Translations under genes and position numbers: made by a program
Assembly: GCA_002724925.1 (NCBI GenBank)
Contig: PBQA01000006.1
Location: 1 to 64,000, forward strand
Direction: 5' to 3'
Length of the DNA: 64,000 bases
From: Oceanospirillaceae bacterium
GTDB lineage: Bacteria > Pseudomonadota > Gammaproteobacteria > Pseudomonadales > Oceanobacteraceae
Notes under the pieces: generated by a model
What the model was told of the DNA's origin: nothing
Database searches by the model: none
What the model saw: only the letters and a program-made list of their open reading frames with translations
Shown: positions 8,681-18,434 of the stretch, piece by piece
Layout: the number at the start of each line of letters is the position of its first letter
Numbering within the stretch: the stretch's first letter is position 1

Positions 8681-9636
8681 TGTTATCGAAAGTTGCTGAA
8701 CGGGTTTACTGGGCCGCCCGCTATCTTGAACGGGTAGAAAGCACAGCCCGTATGTTGAGTATTTACGACACCCTGCTTTTCGACCTGCCGCGTCAGGTTA
8801 ATCTGGGTTGGTATAACCTGATTGTAATTAACAGTCTTGAACAGGATTTCAACGAGCGTTATTCGGTGCAGGATGAGCGTAACGTGGTGAAGTTTCTGGT
8901 CGGCGACGACACGAACCCCAGTTCTATAGTGACCTCGCTCAAAGCCATTCGTGAAAATATCCGTACCACGCGCGATGTTATCCCGGCGGATACCTGGGAG
9001 CTGGTAAATGAACTGAGCCAGTATGTTCAGGATCATCTGCAGCAGGGCATTAATCGTCGCGACCGACATGAATTTCTGGGCAATGTGATCAGTGCCTGTC
9101 AGCAGATTATTGGTCTGTGGCAGGTCAATATGCCGCGCGATAGCGCCTGGGAAATGCTCAAGCTTGGTCAGAATCTTGAACGTGCCGATATGACCACCCG
9201 GAATCTGGATGCCGCGACAGCGGCCATCATGCAGATCGAGGACGATGATTTTGCTGTAAATAGCCAGCAGATTATCTGGGGAAATGTGCTGCGTTCTTTG
9301 AGTGCCGATCAGCCGTATCGTCGGGCGATGCGCAGTTCTGTTAAAGCGCCTCTGGTGTGCAGCTTTCTGCTGACAGACCCGCGTTTCCCGCGTTCTGTCG
9401 AGTATTGTCTCAACGACATGATTCAGGGTGTGAAGGCGTTGCCGCGTGCCGAAAAAATTATCGCGGATATCCGTAAGCTTCATAAGACTGTCACAGACCG
9501 TGCTGAGGATAGCGCTCCCGGCCCTGAAATGCGGGAAGCCCTGAACGATCTGCAGATTTCACTGCAGTATCTTCATTTTTCTATCAGTCGTACCTGGTTC
9601 CTGAATGATCAGGAACAACTGGCGGTGGCCCAATGA
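8680..9636 (+). CDS. Alpha-E domain protein (COG2307/DUF403)
   Basis: A 318-residue, almost wholly helical protein of the alpha-E family. It opens with the characteristic VAERVYWAARYLERVESTARM. The middle carries the LGQNLERADMTTRNLD segment, and repeated Glu-Arg pairs run through it. The biochemical role of alpha-E is not established; it nearly always accompanies the permuted ATP-grasp protein and is thought to act with it. Coupling supports this: the start overlaps the ATP-grasp stop by one base, and its own stop lies in an ATGA overlap with the next gene. The same domain is fused to an ATP-grasp domain in the protein encoded at 13110. Confidence 0.9.
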   Translation: MLSKVAERVYWAARYLERVESTARMLSIYDTLLFDLPRQVNLGWYNLIVINSLEQDFNERYSVQDERNVVKFLVGDDTNPSSIVTSLKAIRENIRTTRDVIPADTWELVNELSQYVQDHLQQGINRRDRHEFLGNVISACQQIIGLWQVNMPRDSAWEMLKLGQNLERADMTTRNLDAATAAIMQIEDDDFAVNSQQIIWGNVLRSLSADQPYRRAMRSSVKAPLVCSFLLTDPRFPRSVEYCLNDMIQGVKALPRAEKIIADIRKLHKTVTDRAEDSAPGPEMREALNDLQISLQYLHFSISRTWFLNDQEQLAVAQ

Positions 9637-12600
9637 CAATTACAGTCGCACTTAATCATAAAACCCGGTATGACTTTGATCGCCCGGTGTCATTATCTCC
9701 GCACGTGGTGCGTTTGCGTCCGGCACCTCACTGCCGCACACCTATCCGCTCATACAGTCTGAAAATAGAGCCGGAAGAGCACTTTATTAACTGGCAGCAA
9801 GACCCGTACGGTAACTTTCAGGCGCGACTCGTTTTTCCTGAAAAAAGTCGCTGCTTATCGGTAGAGGTTGAAGTAATCGCCGATATGACGGTGATCAACC
9901 CGTTCGACTTTTTTATTGAAGAGTACGCTGAGGAATTTCCGTTCAAATACGGAAAGAGCCTGAAGAAAGAGCTGGAACCCTACCTGCATTGCACCACCGA
10001 AGGTGAAATGTTCACCACGCTGCTGGAAAGTATTCCGCGTGAGAAAAAGCGCACCATCGATTTTCTTGTCGATATCAATATGCGATTGCAGCAGGACATC
10101 GATTATCTGGTGCGCATGGAACCGGGCGTTCAGACGCCGGAAGAAACACTGGAAAAAGGCAAAGGTTCTTGTCGGGATTCTGCCTGGTTGATGGTGCAGT
10201 TACTGCGTCACCTGGGGCTGGCCGCCCGTTTTGCATCTGGCTATCTGGTTCAGCTCAAATCCGATGAGAAATCTCTCGACGGTCCTTCTGGCCCTGAAGC
10301 TGACTTCACCGACCTGCATGCCTGGTGCGAAGTCTATCTGCCGGGTGCTGGATGGGTGGGGCTCGACCCGACCTCTGGGCTGTTTGCATCCGAGGGGCAT
10401 ATCCCACTTGCCTGCACGCCAGAGCCGAGCTCTGCTGCTCCTATTTCTGGCTTCACTGATGAGTGTGAAGTCGAGTTTACTTTCTCAAACGAAGTCACTC
10501 GTTTCCATGAAGACCCGCGGGTGACCAAGCCGTATACCGAATCTGAATGGGAAGACGCTCTGGCTTTGGGTGAGAAAGTTGATCGTATTCTGAAAGATGA
10601 AGACGTCCGTCTGACAATGGGCGGCGAGCCAACGTTTGTATCTATCGATGACATGGAATCCGCGCAGTGGAATACCGAAGCGCTGGGCAAAGACAAACTG
10701 GCATTAGCGAAAACCCTGTTGCTCCGTCTGCGAGACCACTTTGCACCGAAAGGCCTGCTGCATTATGGCCAGGGCAAGTGGTATCCGGGAGAAGAAGTAC
10801 CGCGCTGGGCGTTAGGTTTATTCTGGCGTAGCGACGGCGAACCTTTATGGCAGGACAAAGACCTGCTTGCCCGCGTAGATAAACATTACGGACACACCGA
10901 GGAAGACGCACGGGCATTTGCCCGACGGCTTGCAGAGTTACTGAACGTTCCGCAGCGTTGTGCTCAACCTGCGTATGAAGATGGACTGCATTATCTGCTG
11001 CAGGAGCAGAATTTACCGGAGAATATCGATAGCCGGATTGCCAGCAGCAAAGACAGCCTTGAGCGCCGTCGACTGGCACGGGTGTTAGAGCAGGGGCTGG
11101 ACACCCCGACCGGGTACGTACTGCCGCTTGAGTGGAATTTCTACGGACATTGCTGGCAGTCCAGCGAGTGGCAGTTCCGCCGCGGGCGTCTGACTCTGAT
11201 CCCGGGCGATTCGCCGATGGGGCTTCGTCTGCCGCTTGAGAGTCTGCCTCCTGCGGAAGAAGATCCTCTGATTCAGGAGGCTGACCCGCACCGCGAAGCC
11301 GGACCTCTGGAAACCGCCGATGCCGCAGTAAAAGAAGCTTTGGCGCGTAACAGCCGCCCGGTGGCTCAGTCGCAACCTCTTTCGTCGACATCATTGACGC
11401 CCCCTGTGCAAAAACAGAGTGCTCAGAAGAAGGTTGAGGGTCACGAGAAGACTGAGCCTGCTGAGAAGAAAGACGATTATCGCTGGAAAAATCTGGTGCG
11501 TACGGCACTGGGTATTGAAGCCCGCGACGGTAAGTTACACCTGTTTCTGCCGCCGCTGCCGTATCTCGAAAGCTATGTGAATCTGCTGGCATTGATTGAG
11601 CGGACGGCGATGGAGCTGGACCTGCCTGTCATTATTGAGGGGTACGAACCTCCCAAAGATCACCGCATGCAAAAGCTGCTGGTGACTCCTGATCCGGGCG
11701 TCATTGAGGTGAATATTCACCCGTCAGACAACTGGTCCGACATGGTCAGCAACATGACTGAGTTATATCAGGCTGCCAAAGAAAGCCGCCTGAGTACTGA
11801 GAAATTCATGCTGGATGGTCGTCACACTGGAACCGGAGGTGGCAATCACATTACTTTAGGTGGAGCGACGCCTTCCGACAGCCCGTTCCTGCGACGGCCT
11901 GACCTCCTGCGTAGCTTCGTTACCTTCTGGCAGAACCACCCTTCACTGTCGTATCTGTTTTCTGGCGCCTTCATTGGCCCGACCAGTCAGGCCCCACGAG
12001 TCGATGAGGGTCGGGATGAAGCTCTGTATGAATTGGAAATTGCTTTTCAGCAGATGCCCGAGGGAGACGTAGCCCAGCCATGGCTGGTCGATCGCCTGTT
12101 ACGCAATCTGCTGATTGATATGACGGGCAACACGCACCGGGCTGAATTCTGTATCGATAAACTGTTCGCTCCAGGCAGTCCGTCCGGGCGACTGGGTATT
12201 CTCGAATTCCGTGGATTTGAAATGCCGCCGCATAGCCGTATGGCACTGGTTCAGGCGCTTCTGCTTCGTGCTCTGGTCGTACGGTTCTGGCGGAAGCCCT
12301 ATAAGCAGAAGCTTGAGCGTTGGGGCACTCGTCTACACGACCAGTTCATGTTGCCGCACTATATCTGGCAGGACATCAAAGATGTGGCAGCCGATCTGCA
12401 GGAGCATGGTCTGGATTTCAGGGCCGAATGGTTACTGCCTTTCCGTGAGTTCCGCTTCCCACACTATGGTACGGTGAACCTTGGGGATATGTCACTTGAG
12501 CTGAGCTGGGCTATTGAGCCGTGGAATGTACTCGGTGAAGAGGTGTCCAGTTTTGGTACTGCGCGTTATGTCGATTCCTCTGTAGAGCGTTTGCAGGTTC

Positions 12601-13067
12601 GCGTCACCGGCATGACAGGCAGCCGCTACATTCTGGCCTGTAATGGTCGCAAGGTGCCTCTGCGGGCCACCGGCAAGCATGGTGAATTCGTGGCGGGTGT
12701 ACGTTATAAGGCCTGGGCGCCGCCATCGGCATTGCATCCGACCATTGATGTTCACGTTCCCCTGCATTTCGATCTGATCGATACCTGGAACGGACGCTCG
12801 GTGGGTGGAGCGACCTATCATGTGTCTCATCCGGGAGGGCGCAGCTATGACGTATTCCCAGTGAATGCTGCTGAAGCCGAGTCCCGGCGGGGTAATCGAT
12901 TTACGACCACAGATCATACGCAGGGGCCTTACACGCCTCGTCCTGAGATCGATGCCATACGTGAATTTACTGCGCATACAGATGTCAGGCCGATGAGTGC
13001 TCCGGCAGAAGAGTCGTATGATGAATATCCTCTGACGCTGGATCTCAGAACTCAGCCTAAACGCTGA
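9633..13067 (+). CDS. Transglutaminase-like / DUF2126 fusion protein
   Basis: A 1144-residue protein. Residues 1-90 form the bacterial transglutaminase N-terminal domain. The papain-like core follows, with Cys180 (GKGSCRDSAW), His229 (DLHAWCEVYL) and Asp245 (GLDPTSG). From about 300 it is the DUF2126 region, starting with LTMGGEPTFVSIDD. It is interrupted by a low-complexity linker rich in Ser, Gln, Lys and Glu (about 575-620) and contains TGTGGGNHITLGG near 733-745, which recalls the substrate-loop glycines of glutamine-synthetase-like ligases. That last comparison is inference. Depending on the family, such cores hydrolyse or form amide bonds. No signal peptide is seen, so it is probably cytoplasmic. 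The start overlaps the alpha-E stop (ATGA). Confidence 0.9.
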   Translation: MTITVALNHKTRYDFDRPVSLSPHVVRLRPAPHCRTPIRSYSLKIEPEEHFINWQQDPYGNFQARLVFPEKSRCLSVEVEVIADMTVINPFDFFIEEYAEEFPFKYGKSLKKELEPYLHCTTEGEMFTTLLESIPREKKRTIDFLVDINMRLQQDIDYLVRMEPGVQTPEETLEKGKGSCRDSAWLMVQLLRHLGLAARFASGYLVQLKSDEKSLDGPSGPEADFTDLHAWCEVYLPGAGWVGLDPTSGLFASEGHIPLACTPEPSSAAPISGFTDECEVEFTFSNEVTRFHEDPRVTKPYTESEWEDALALGEKVDRILKDEDVRLTMGGEPTFVSIDDMESAQWNTEALGKDKLALAKTLLLRLRDHFAPKGLLHYGQGKWYPGEEVPRWALGLFWRSDGEPLWQDKDLLARVDKHYGHTEEDARAFARRLAELLNVPQRCAQPAYEDGLHYLLQEQNLPENIDSRIASSKDSLERRRLARVLEQGLDTPTGYVLPLEWNFYGHCWQSSEWQFRRGRLTLIPGDSPMGLRLPLESLPPAEEDPLIQEADPHREAGPLETADAAVKEALARNSRPVAQSQPLSSTSLTPPVQKQSAQKKVEGHEKTEPAEKKDDYRWKNLVRTALGIEARDGKLHLFLPPLPYLESYVNLLALIERTAMELDLPVIIEGYEPPKDHRMQKLLVTPDPGVIEVNIHPSDNWSDMVSNMTELYQAAKESRLSTEKFMLDGRHTGTGGGNHITLGGATPSDSPFLRRPDLLRSFVTFWQNHPSLSYLFSGAFIGPTSQAPRVDEGRDEALYELEIAFQQMPEGDVAQPWLVDRLLRNLLIDMTGNTHRAEFCIDKLFAPGSPSGRLGILEFRGFEMPPHSRMALVQALLLRALVVRFWRKPYKQKLERWGTRLHDQFMLPHYIWQDIKDVAADLQEHGLDFRAEWLLPFREFRFPHYGTVNLGDMSLELSWAIEPWNVLGEEVSSFGTARYVDSSVERLQVRVTGMTGSRYILACNGRKVPLRATGKHGEFVAGVRYKAWAPPSALHPTIDVHVPLHFDLIDTWNGRSVGGATYHVSHPGGRSYDVFPVNAAEAESRRGNRFTTTDHTQGPYTPRPEIDAIREFTAHTDVRPMSAPAEESYDEYPLTLDLRTQPKR

Positions 13068-13109
13068 GAATCTGCCATAATTGCGGCCAGATAACCTGAG
13101 ATAGCCAAT

Positions 13110-15644
13110 ATGACTGATGAGTCAGCCATCACGCCGACCGTTGAAGACCTGTATCCACCGCTGCAACGCAGCGGTGATGCTGTCTACGATGCCACCGGTA
13201 ACATGCTTCCACACTGGAATTATGTCATGGAGAGTCTGGCGGGTATGCCGGGCAGCGTCCTGCATGACCGGCAAGCGAAGGCTCGCCGCCTACTGCGTGA
13301 TGATGGTGCAACGTACAACATCTACACCGATAACTTTCGCGACAAGCTGAACGACTCCCGTACCTGGGGGCTAGATCTTATTCCTAATGTCATCAGCAGT
13401 GATGACTGGGCCGCCATTGAAAGTGGGCTGGTTGAGCGTGCAGAGTTACTGAACCTCTTGTTACGCGATATCTACGGCCCGCGCCAGTTGATCCGGACCG
13501 GAGTGATACCGCCAGAAGTTATCTATGCCAATCGTGGTTTTCTGCGCGCCTGCCAGGGGCTGCGTATGCCCGGCGAGCATGATCTGATTATTCACGCCGC
13601 CGATATGGCCCGTGGCCCGGACGGCAGTATGATGGTGCTCGCGGACAGAACTCAGAGCCCGAGTGGCGCAGGTTACGCGCTCGAAAATCGCACGGTGATG
13701 TCACGCGTTTTACCGAGCTTATTCCGCGACAGTCACGTTCATCGCCTGGCCGGGTACTTCCGCCAGCTGCGCAGCAAAATGCAGAGCCTGTGCCCTCACA
13801 GGCCCTCGCCTCGTATCGCGGTGTTGACCCCTGGTCCCCGTAATGAAACCTATTTTGAACACGCCTATCTGGCGAATTACCTCGGGCTTTATCTGGTTCA
13901 GAGTGATGACCTGGTGGTTCGCGGTGGATTTCTTTGGATGAAATCGCTCGACGGGCTGAGCCGGGTCGATGTACTCATGCGTCGCGTAGACGACTGGTTC
14001 TGTGATCCGGTAGAACTGCGCGGAGATTCCCGTCTGGGGGTGCCCGGCCTACTGCAGGTGGTGCGAGCAGGGAATCTGGTCGTCGCTAACTCACTGGGCT
14101 CGGGTATTCTTGAAAGTCCAGCATTGCTGAAATATCTCCCGGACATCGGGCGCGCGCTACTTGGGCGTGAGCCCCGCCTCAACAGCGTGCAGACATGGTG
14201 GTGTGGTGATCCTACTGACATGACCTATGTTCTGGATAACCTGACGAAGCTGGTGGTGAAACCTACCTATCGTAAGCCGGGCGAGCTCAGCTTCTTTGGG
14301 CCTAAAGCCAGCGCTGAAGAGCTGGCTAATATGGCCGCCCGGATTAAAAGTGATCCCCAGCGCTATGTTGGCCAACCTGTACTGGAGTCCAGCTTCTTAC
14401 CGACTCTGCAGAATAATGTGTTGGCACCGCGGCCAGCGATACTCCGGGCCTTCACGGTTGCGGGTACCGGGTCATACAGTGTTATGCCGGGCGGTCTTAC
14501 CCGGGTCGGGCTCAAAGAAGATGCGCTGCTGATCTCTGGTCAGGCGGGTGCGACCAGCAAAGATACCTGGGTCGTAGCTTCCGAGCCCGAGCGCATCGTT
14601 ACCAATCAGCACGAAGATGTTGCGCCTGCGCGGGAAAGTGAAGCGACCAACCTACCTAGCCGCGTGCTTGAGAACCTGTTCTGGATGGGGCGCTACGCTG
14701 AGCGTGCAGAAGCCTGCCTGCGTCTGCTCCGTACTGCGTACTCCATGCTCAATGGCGAAGACCCTCTGTCATCTGATCTACGTCTGACGTTGCTCAAGGC
14801 CGTGACTGAGCTGGCGACTATTGCACCGATGAAAACGCCGGAGAGTGATGAAGCCATGATTGAAGCACTGCGTCGTGGAGAAGCGCCGCAGTCGATTGCG
14901 AATACCCTCAACAGCATGCTGTTCTGTGCTGATGAAGCCAAAGAGTTGCTGTCGTCTGACACCTATCGGGTGATCAACGATATCCGGGATGCAATCCCTC
15001 TACTGGATGGCGATGAGCAGGATGCTTACCTTAGCCCTGATGAAGTACTCGACCCTCTGGTCACAGCATTAATGGCCTTGGCGGGCCTGACGCACGAGAG
15101 CATGACCCGCGGTTACGGTTGGCGTTTTATGGAATTGGGCCGTCGAATCGAACGAGCCATGCAGACCGGGCGCCTGACGGGCACCTTGCTTGGTCCTGAG
15201 ATGATGGAGCCAGAGCAATCCCGCGTTGCTGAAGCACTGCTGCTTACGCTTGAGGGATTGATTACCTACCGTCGCCGCTATGGTGCTCGTCCTGATCTGC
15301 GTAGCGGCCTTGATCTGGTTCTGCTGGATACAGATAACCCACGTTCGGTGATGTATCAGCTCGGCAATATATTGCGCCAGTTGCGCAAGCTTCCAAGTCA
15401 TGCCGGGTATCTGCATGAGCTGCCGCCTGCTGAGAAAGCACTGATCGAATGCAGTACGCGCGTGCGCTTGTTTACGCTCTCTGAATTGTCTGCAAGTACG
15501 GAAGGTGAGCGTAAAGTGCTGATTGAAGAGATGCAGACTCTGGATAACGCCCTGATGGACATCAGCGATATGATCGGCGATCGCTACTTCGATCACAGAG
15601 AAGACTCACAACAGCTGGTCGATGCTCGTTGGGAGGGGCTGTAA
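13110..15644 (+). CDS. Fused circularly permuted ATP-grasp / alpha-E protein
   Basis: An 844-residue protein joining the two domains encoded separately at 7217 and 8680. Residues 1 to about 500 are the permuted ATP-grasp part (SPSGAGYALENRTVMSRVLP; PGPRNETYFEHAYL; YVLDNLTKLVVKPTYRKPGE). From about 515 the alpha-E part begins with LPSRVLENLFWMGRYAERAE. The two ATP-grasp copies differ at many positions, including the stretch after VVKP (ANESGGYG in one, TYRKPGEL in the other). They may therefore act on different substrates, or one may have lost activity. The gene lies 42 bases after the DUF2126 gene and its TAA overlaps the next ATG, so it belongs to the same cluster. Confidence 0.9.
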   Translation: MTDESAITPTVEDLYPPLQRSGDAVYDATGNMLPHWNYVMESLAGMPGSVLHDRQAKARRLLRDDGATYNIYTDNFRDKLNDSRTWGLDLIPNVISSDDWAAIESGLVERAELLNLLLRDIYGPRQLIRTGVIPPEVIYANRGFLRACQGLRMPGEHDLIIHAADMARGPDGSMMVLADRTQSPSGAGYALENRTVMSRVLPSLFRDSHVHRLAGYFRQLRSKMQSLCPHRPSPRIAVLTPGPRNETYFEHAYLANYLGLYLVQSDDLVVRGGFLWMKSLDGLSRVDVLMRRVDDWFCDPVELRGDSRLGVPGLLQVVRAGNLVVANSLGSGILESPALLKYLPDIGRALLGREPRLNSVQTWWCGDPTDMTYVLDNLTKLVVKPTYRKPGELSFFGPKASAEELANMAARIKSDPQRYVGQPVLESSFLPTLQNNVLAPRPAILRAFTVAGTGSYSVMPGGLTRVGLKEDALLISGQAGATSKDTWVVASEPERIVTNQHEDVAPARESEATNLPSRVLENLFWMGRYAERAEACLRLLRTAYSMLNGEDPLSSDLRLTLLKAVTELATIAPMKTPESDEAMIEALRRGEAPQSIANTLNSMLFCADEAKELLSSDTYRVINDIRDAIPLLDGDEQDAYLSPDEVLDPLVTALMALAGLTHESMTRGYGWRFMELGRRIERAMQTGRLTGTLLGPEMMEPEQSRVAEALLLTLEGLITYRRRYGARPDLRSGLDLVLLDTDNPRSVMYQLGNILRQLRKLPSHAGYLHELPPAEKALIECSTRVRLFTLSELSASTEGERKVLIEEMQTLDNALMDISDMIGDRYFDHREDSQQLVDARWEGL

Positions 15645-16522
15645 TGAAGTATCTGATTAAACATATCACCGCCTATAAATACGCCAGCCGGGTCTCGCAC
15701 TGTTACAACCTGGCACAGATGATCCCGCGAACGACTCAGCGTCAGACCTGCATCAACAGCAAGATAGAAGTCACCCCGGAACTGGCCATGGAGCAGCGCC
15801 GGGAAGATTATTTTGGCAATCAGGTGTTTCAGTTCGAAATTCAGCGGCCCCACAAGGCGCTGACGATCACTGCCACCAGTCAGGTAGAAACCCGCCCGCA
15901 GATTGCAGACACCAATCTTGATCTCGGCAGTACCTGTGCAGAAGTTCTGAGCAAAATGCAGCAGTCGAAATCAGAAGATGTACTGCTCGCTCGCGAATAT
16001 CAGTTGGACTCATCCATGATTGCGGCGGCGCCTGAATTCCGGGACTACGCCGCAGATCTTTTTACTGCCGACCGTTCTCTGTTATCGGCGTGCTTTGCAC
16101 TGACTGCTCGAATCTACGAAGAGTTCAGCTATTCGCCGCTTGCGACAACCATTGCGACACCTCTGTCCGAAGTTATGCAGAACAAAAAAGGGGTCTGCCA
16201 GGATTTTGCTCACCTGCAGATCGCCTGTCTGCGCTCCTTGGGTTTTGCTGCTAAATACGTTTCCGGGTATCTCGAAACACTGCCGCCACCGGGTCAGGAA
16301 AAGTTAGTGGGTGCCGATGCAACGCATGCGTGGTTATCGGTATTTTCGCCGGGTGAGGGCTGGGTAGAATTTGATCCGACGAATAACTGCCTTGCCGGAG
16401 AGCAACATATCATTACCGCCTGGGGCCGTGACTTTAACGATGTAACACCGCTGAAAGGTGTGATCTTCGGTGGGGGCTCAGCGCCTGAAATGACAGTCTC
16501 TGTGGATGTGAGCCGGGTCTGA
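15644..16522 (+). CDS. Transglutaminase-like protein, stand-alone
   Basis: A 292-residue protein made only of the transglutaminase N-terminal domain and the papain-like core. The catalytic triad is visible as Cys185 (KKGVCQDFAH), His228 (DATHAWLSVF) and Asp244 (VEFDPTNN). It is the second transglutaminase of the cluster and lacks the DUF2126 extension. I start at ATG 15644, which overlaps the preceding stop by one base and follows GGGAGGGG. No signal peptide is seen. With the other four genes it would complete a set able to make an amide bond (ATP-grasp) and to cut or rearrange one (transglutaminase). The product is unknown. Confidence 0.9.
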   Translation: MKYLIKHITAYKYASRVSHCYNLAQMIPRTTQRQTCINSKIEVTPELAMEQRREDYFGNQVFQFEIQRPHKALTITATSQVETRPQIADTNLDLGSTCAEVLSKMQQSKSEDVLLAREYQLDSSMIAAAPEFRDYAADLFTADRSLLSACFALTARIYEEFSYSPLATTIATPLSEVMQNKKGVCQDFAHLQIACLRSLGFAAKYVSGYLETLPPPGQEKLVGADATHAWLSVFSPGEGWVEFDPTNNCLAGEQHIITAWGRDFNDVTPLKGVIFGGGSAPEMTVSVDVSRV

Positions 16523-16607
16523 ATAGTCGGCACAGGCTTATTCGACTTTCCTCTAATAGGCAGTGGCTGGTCGTGGTGCCAAGCTGGGCATCTGATGGAG
16601 GTATTGT

Positions 16608-16847
16608 ATGACGACGCAGAAACAGGATATGAGTAAACAGGATCTGCCTACGACGAGATTTGAGCGCGTGTTTTTTCGCTACATAGCGTGGTTTCCGATT
16701 CTGACTCTACCCATGCTGGTGTGGGAGCTCATGGAAACCGGACAGATGGGCATGGGGCTGATTATTGGTTTAGTACACGCGGTGCTCGTATTCCGCTTTG
16801 TGTCGGTCAATAACGTACCGGGCTGGTTCAAAAAAAAGGGTAGCTGA
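16608..16847 (+). CDS. Small two-helix membrane protein
   Basis: A 79-residue protein with a polar N-terminus, two hydrophobic stretches (about 24-41 and 49-66) and a short basic C-terminus (WFKKKGS). I do not recognise it. The ribosome site is a fair GGAGG at 16596-16600. It follows the transglutaminase cluster after 85 bases and may be read from the same or its own promoter. The stop codon falls inside the terminator hairpin shared with argH. Confidence 0.7.
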   Translation: MTTQKQDMSKQDLPTTRFERVFFRYIAWFPILTLPMLVWELMETGQMGMGLIIGLVHAVLVFRFVSVNNVPGWFKKKGS

Positions 16848-16860
16848 TCAGCTACCCTCT
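16830..16860. terminator. Shared terminator between the small membrane gene and argH
   Basis: The perfect 20-base palindrome at 16838-16857 (GGGTAGCTGATCAGCTACCC) has an eight-A run on its left side. Read on the minus strand it is a stem followed by eight T, a strong terminator for argH. In the plus direction the following TCTTCATTT is weaker. Confidence 0.85.
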
Positions 16861-16882
16861 TCATTTCAGCTGAGCGCTACGC

Positions 16883-18280
16883 TTAGCTGCGCGCCGCCAG
16901 CTTCTGGCGTGCTCTGCCTGCCGCAGAACGCACCTGATCAGGTGCGGTTCCACCAATATGATCACGAGCCGCGACAGACCCTTCCAGTGTCAGAACATCG
17001 AATACATCTTCAGAAATCTCATCCGAAAATTGCTTCAGTTCTTCCAGTGTCATTTCGCTCAGATCTTTTCCTGTTTCCAGACCGTAAGCGACCGCTTTAC
17101 CGACAATTTCGTGTGCATCACGGAATGGAGTGCCCTTACGAACCACATAGTCTGCAAGGTCAGTGGCGGTTGAGAAACCACGCATCGCCGCTTCACGCAT
17201 AAACTCTTTTTTAGCCTGCAGGTGCGGCACCATATCAGCGAAGGCGCGCAGTGAGTCACGCAGAGTGTCTGCCGTATCAAACAGTGGCTCTTTGTCTTCC
17301 TGATTGTCTTTGTTGTAGGCCAGTGGCTGTGACTTCATCAGGGTCAGCAAGCTGATCATATGACCATACACACGACCGGTTTTTCCGCGCACCAGTTCAG
17401 GAACGTCCGGATTTTTCTTCTGCGGCATGATGGATGAGCCGGTGCAGAAGCGGTCAGGCAGATCGACAAACTGGAACTGAGCAGACGCCCACAGCACCAG
17501 TTCTTCAGAGAAGCGCGACATGTGCATCATGATCAGAGACGCTGCGCTGGTAAATTCGATGGCGAAGTCACGGTCAGAGACGGAATCGAGACTGTTCTCG
17601 GTCGGTGCTTCAAAGCCCAGTAGCTCGGCAGTGTAATGACGATCGATGGGATACGTCGTACCAGCGAGTGCAGCAGCGCCCAGTGGCATCTGGTTTACGC
17701 GCTTGCGGCAGTCCTGAAGGCGGGCGTAATCACGCTCAAGCATCTCGTTCCAGGCCAGCAGGTGATGACCAAAAGTCACTGGCTGTGCAGTCTGCAGGTG
17801 AGTAAAGCCCGGCATGATGGTATCGGCTTCACGTTCAGCCAGCTCAACCAGACCTTGTTGCAGGCGCGTCAGTTCGGCAGAGATAACGTCGATCTCATCA
17901 CGCATGTACAGACGGATGTCCGTCGCTACCTGGTCGTTACGGGAGCGGCCAGTGTGTAGCTTCTTGCCCGTAATACCAATCTTGGCCGTCAGGGCAGCTT
18001 CAATGTTCATGTGCACGTCTTCAAGCTCGATGGACCACTCGAATTTGCCATTCTCAATGTCGCTCTGAATTTCGTTCAGGCCATTGATGATGTCGTCGCG
18101 CTCCTGCTCAGTCAGAACACCTACTTTGCACAGCATGGTTGCATGCGCGATGGAGCCCTGAATGTCCTGGCGGTACATGCGCTGATCAAACTCCACAGAG
18201 GCGGTATAGCGGGCGACAAAGGCGTCGGTCGCTTCAGAAAAGCGGCCTCCCCAGGAAGCGTTTGTGGATTGGTCGGTCAT
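16883..18280 (-). CDS. argH: Argininosuccinate lyase
   Basis: Argininosuccinate lyase of 465 residues, usual length. It cleaves argininosuccinate to arginine and fumarate, the last step of arginine synthesis. The fumarase/aspartase signature [16 protein letters not shown] (around 278-293) and the N-terminal WGGRFSE typical of the enzyme are present. I start at ATG 18280, not the upstream in-frame ATG at 18301, because AGAGGTG lies just before 18280. As in Pseudomonas it is transcribed away from the algZ-algR-hem genes. Confidence 0.97.
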   Translation of the reverse strand: MTDQSTNASWGGRFSEATDAFVARYTASVEFDQRMYRQDIQGSIAHATMLCKVGVLTEQERDDIINGLNEIQSDIENGKFEWSIELEDVHMNIEAALTAKIGITGKKLHTGRSRNDQVATDIRLYMRDEIDVISAELTRLQQGLVELAEREADTIMPGFTHLQTAQPVTFGHHLLAWNEMLERDYARLQDCRKRVNQMPLGAAALAGTTYPIDRHYTAELLGFEAPTENSLDSVSDRDFAIEFTSAASLIMMHMSRFSEELVLWASAQFQFVDLPDRFCTGSSIMPQKKNPDVPELVRGKTGRVYGHMISLLTLMKSQPLAYNKDNQEDKEPLFDTADTLRDSLRAFADMVPHLQAKKEFMREAAMRGFSTATDLADYVVRKGTPFRDAHEIVGKAVAYGLETGKDLSEMTLEELKQFSDEISEDVFDVLTLEGSVAARDHIGGTAPDQVRSAAGRARQKLAARS

Positions 18281-18434
18281 CAGGCACCTCTGATCGGACA
18301 TTCGTTGAATTGAAAGAAGGCGGGATTATAGCCTTTGCGGCTTTGCGTTCATACCGGGGCTTAGGCCCTTTACGACGCGGCCGAATGCGGCGAGACTCTG
18401 AGAGTGCATTGGCGGTACTGAAACAGGAATCTAT

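Noticed and set aside
8683-9483. Open frame of 266 codons antisense to the alpha-E gene
   Set aside because: No recognisable domain; the plus-strand gene is coupled to both neighbours.
10642-11592. Open frame of 316 codons antisense to the transglutaminase-DUF2126 gene
   Set aside because: Composition is Arg, Ser and Pro rich, as expected of a shadow frame; no domain.
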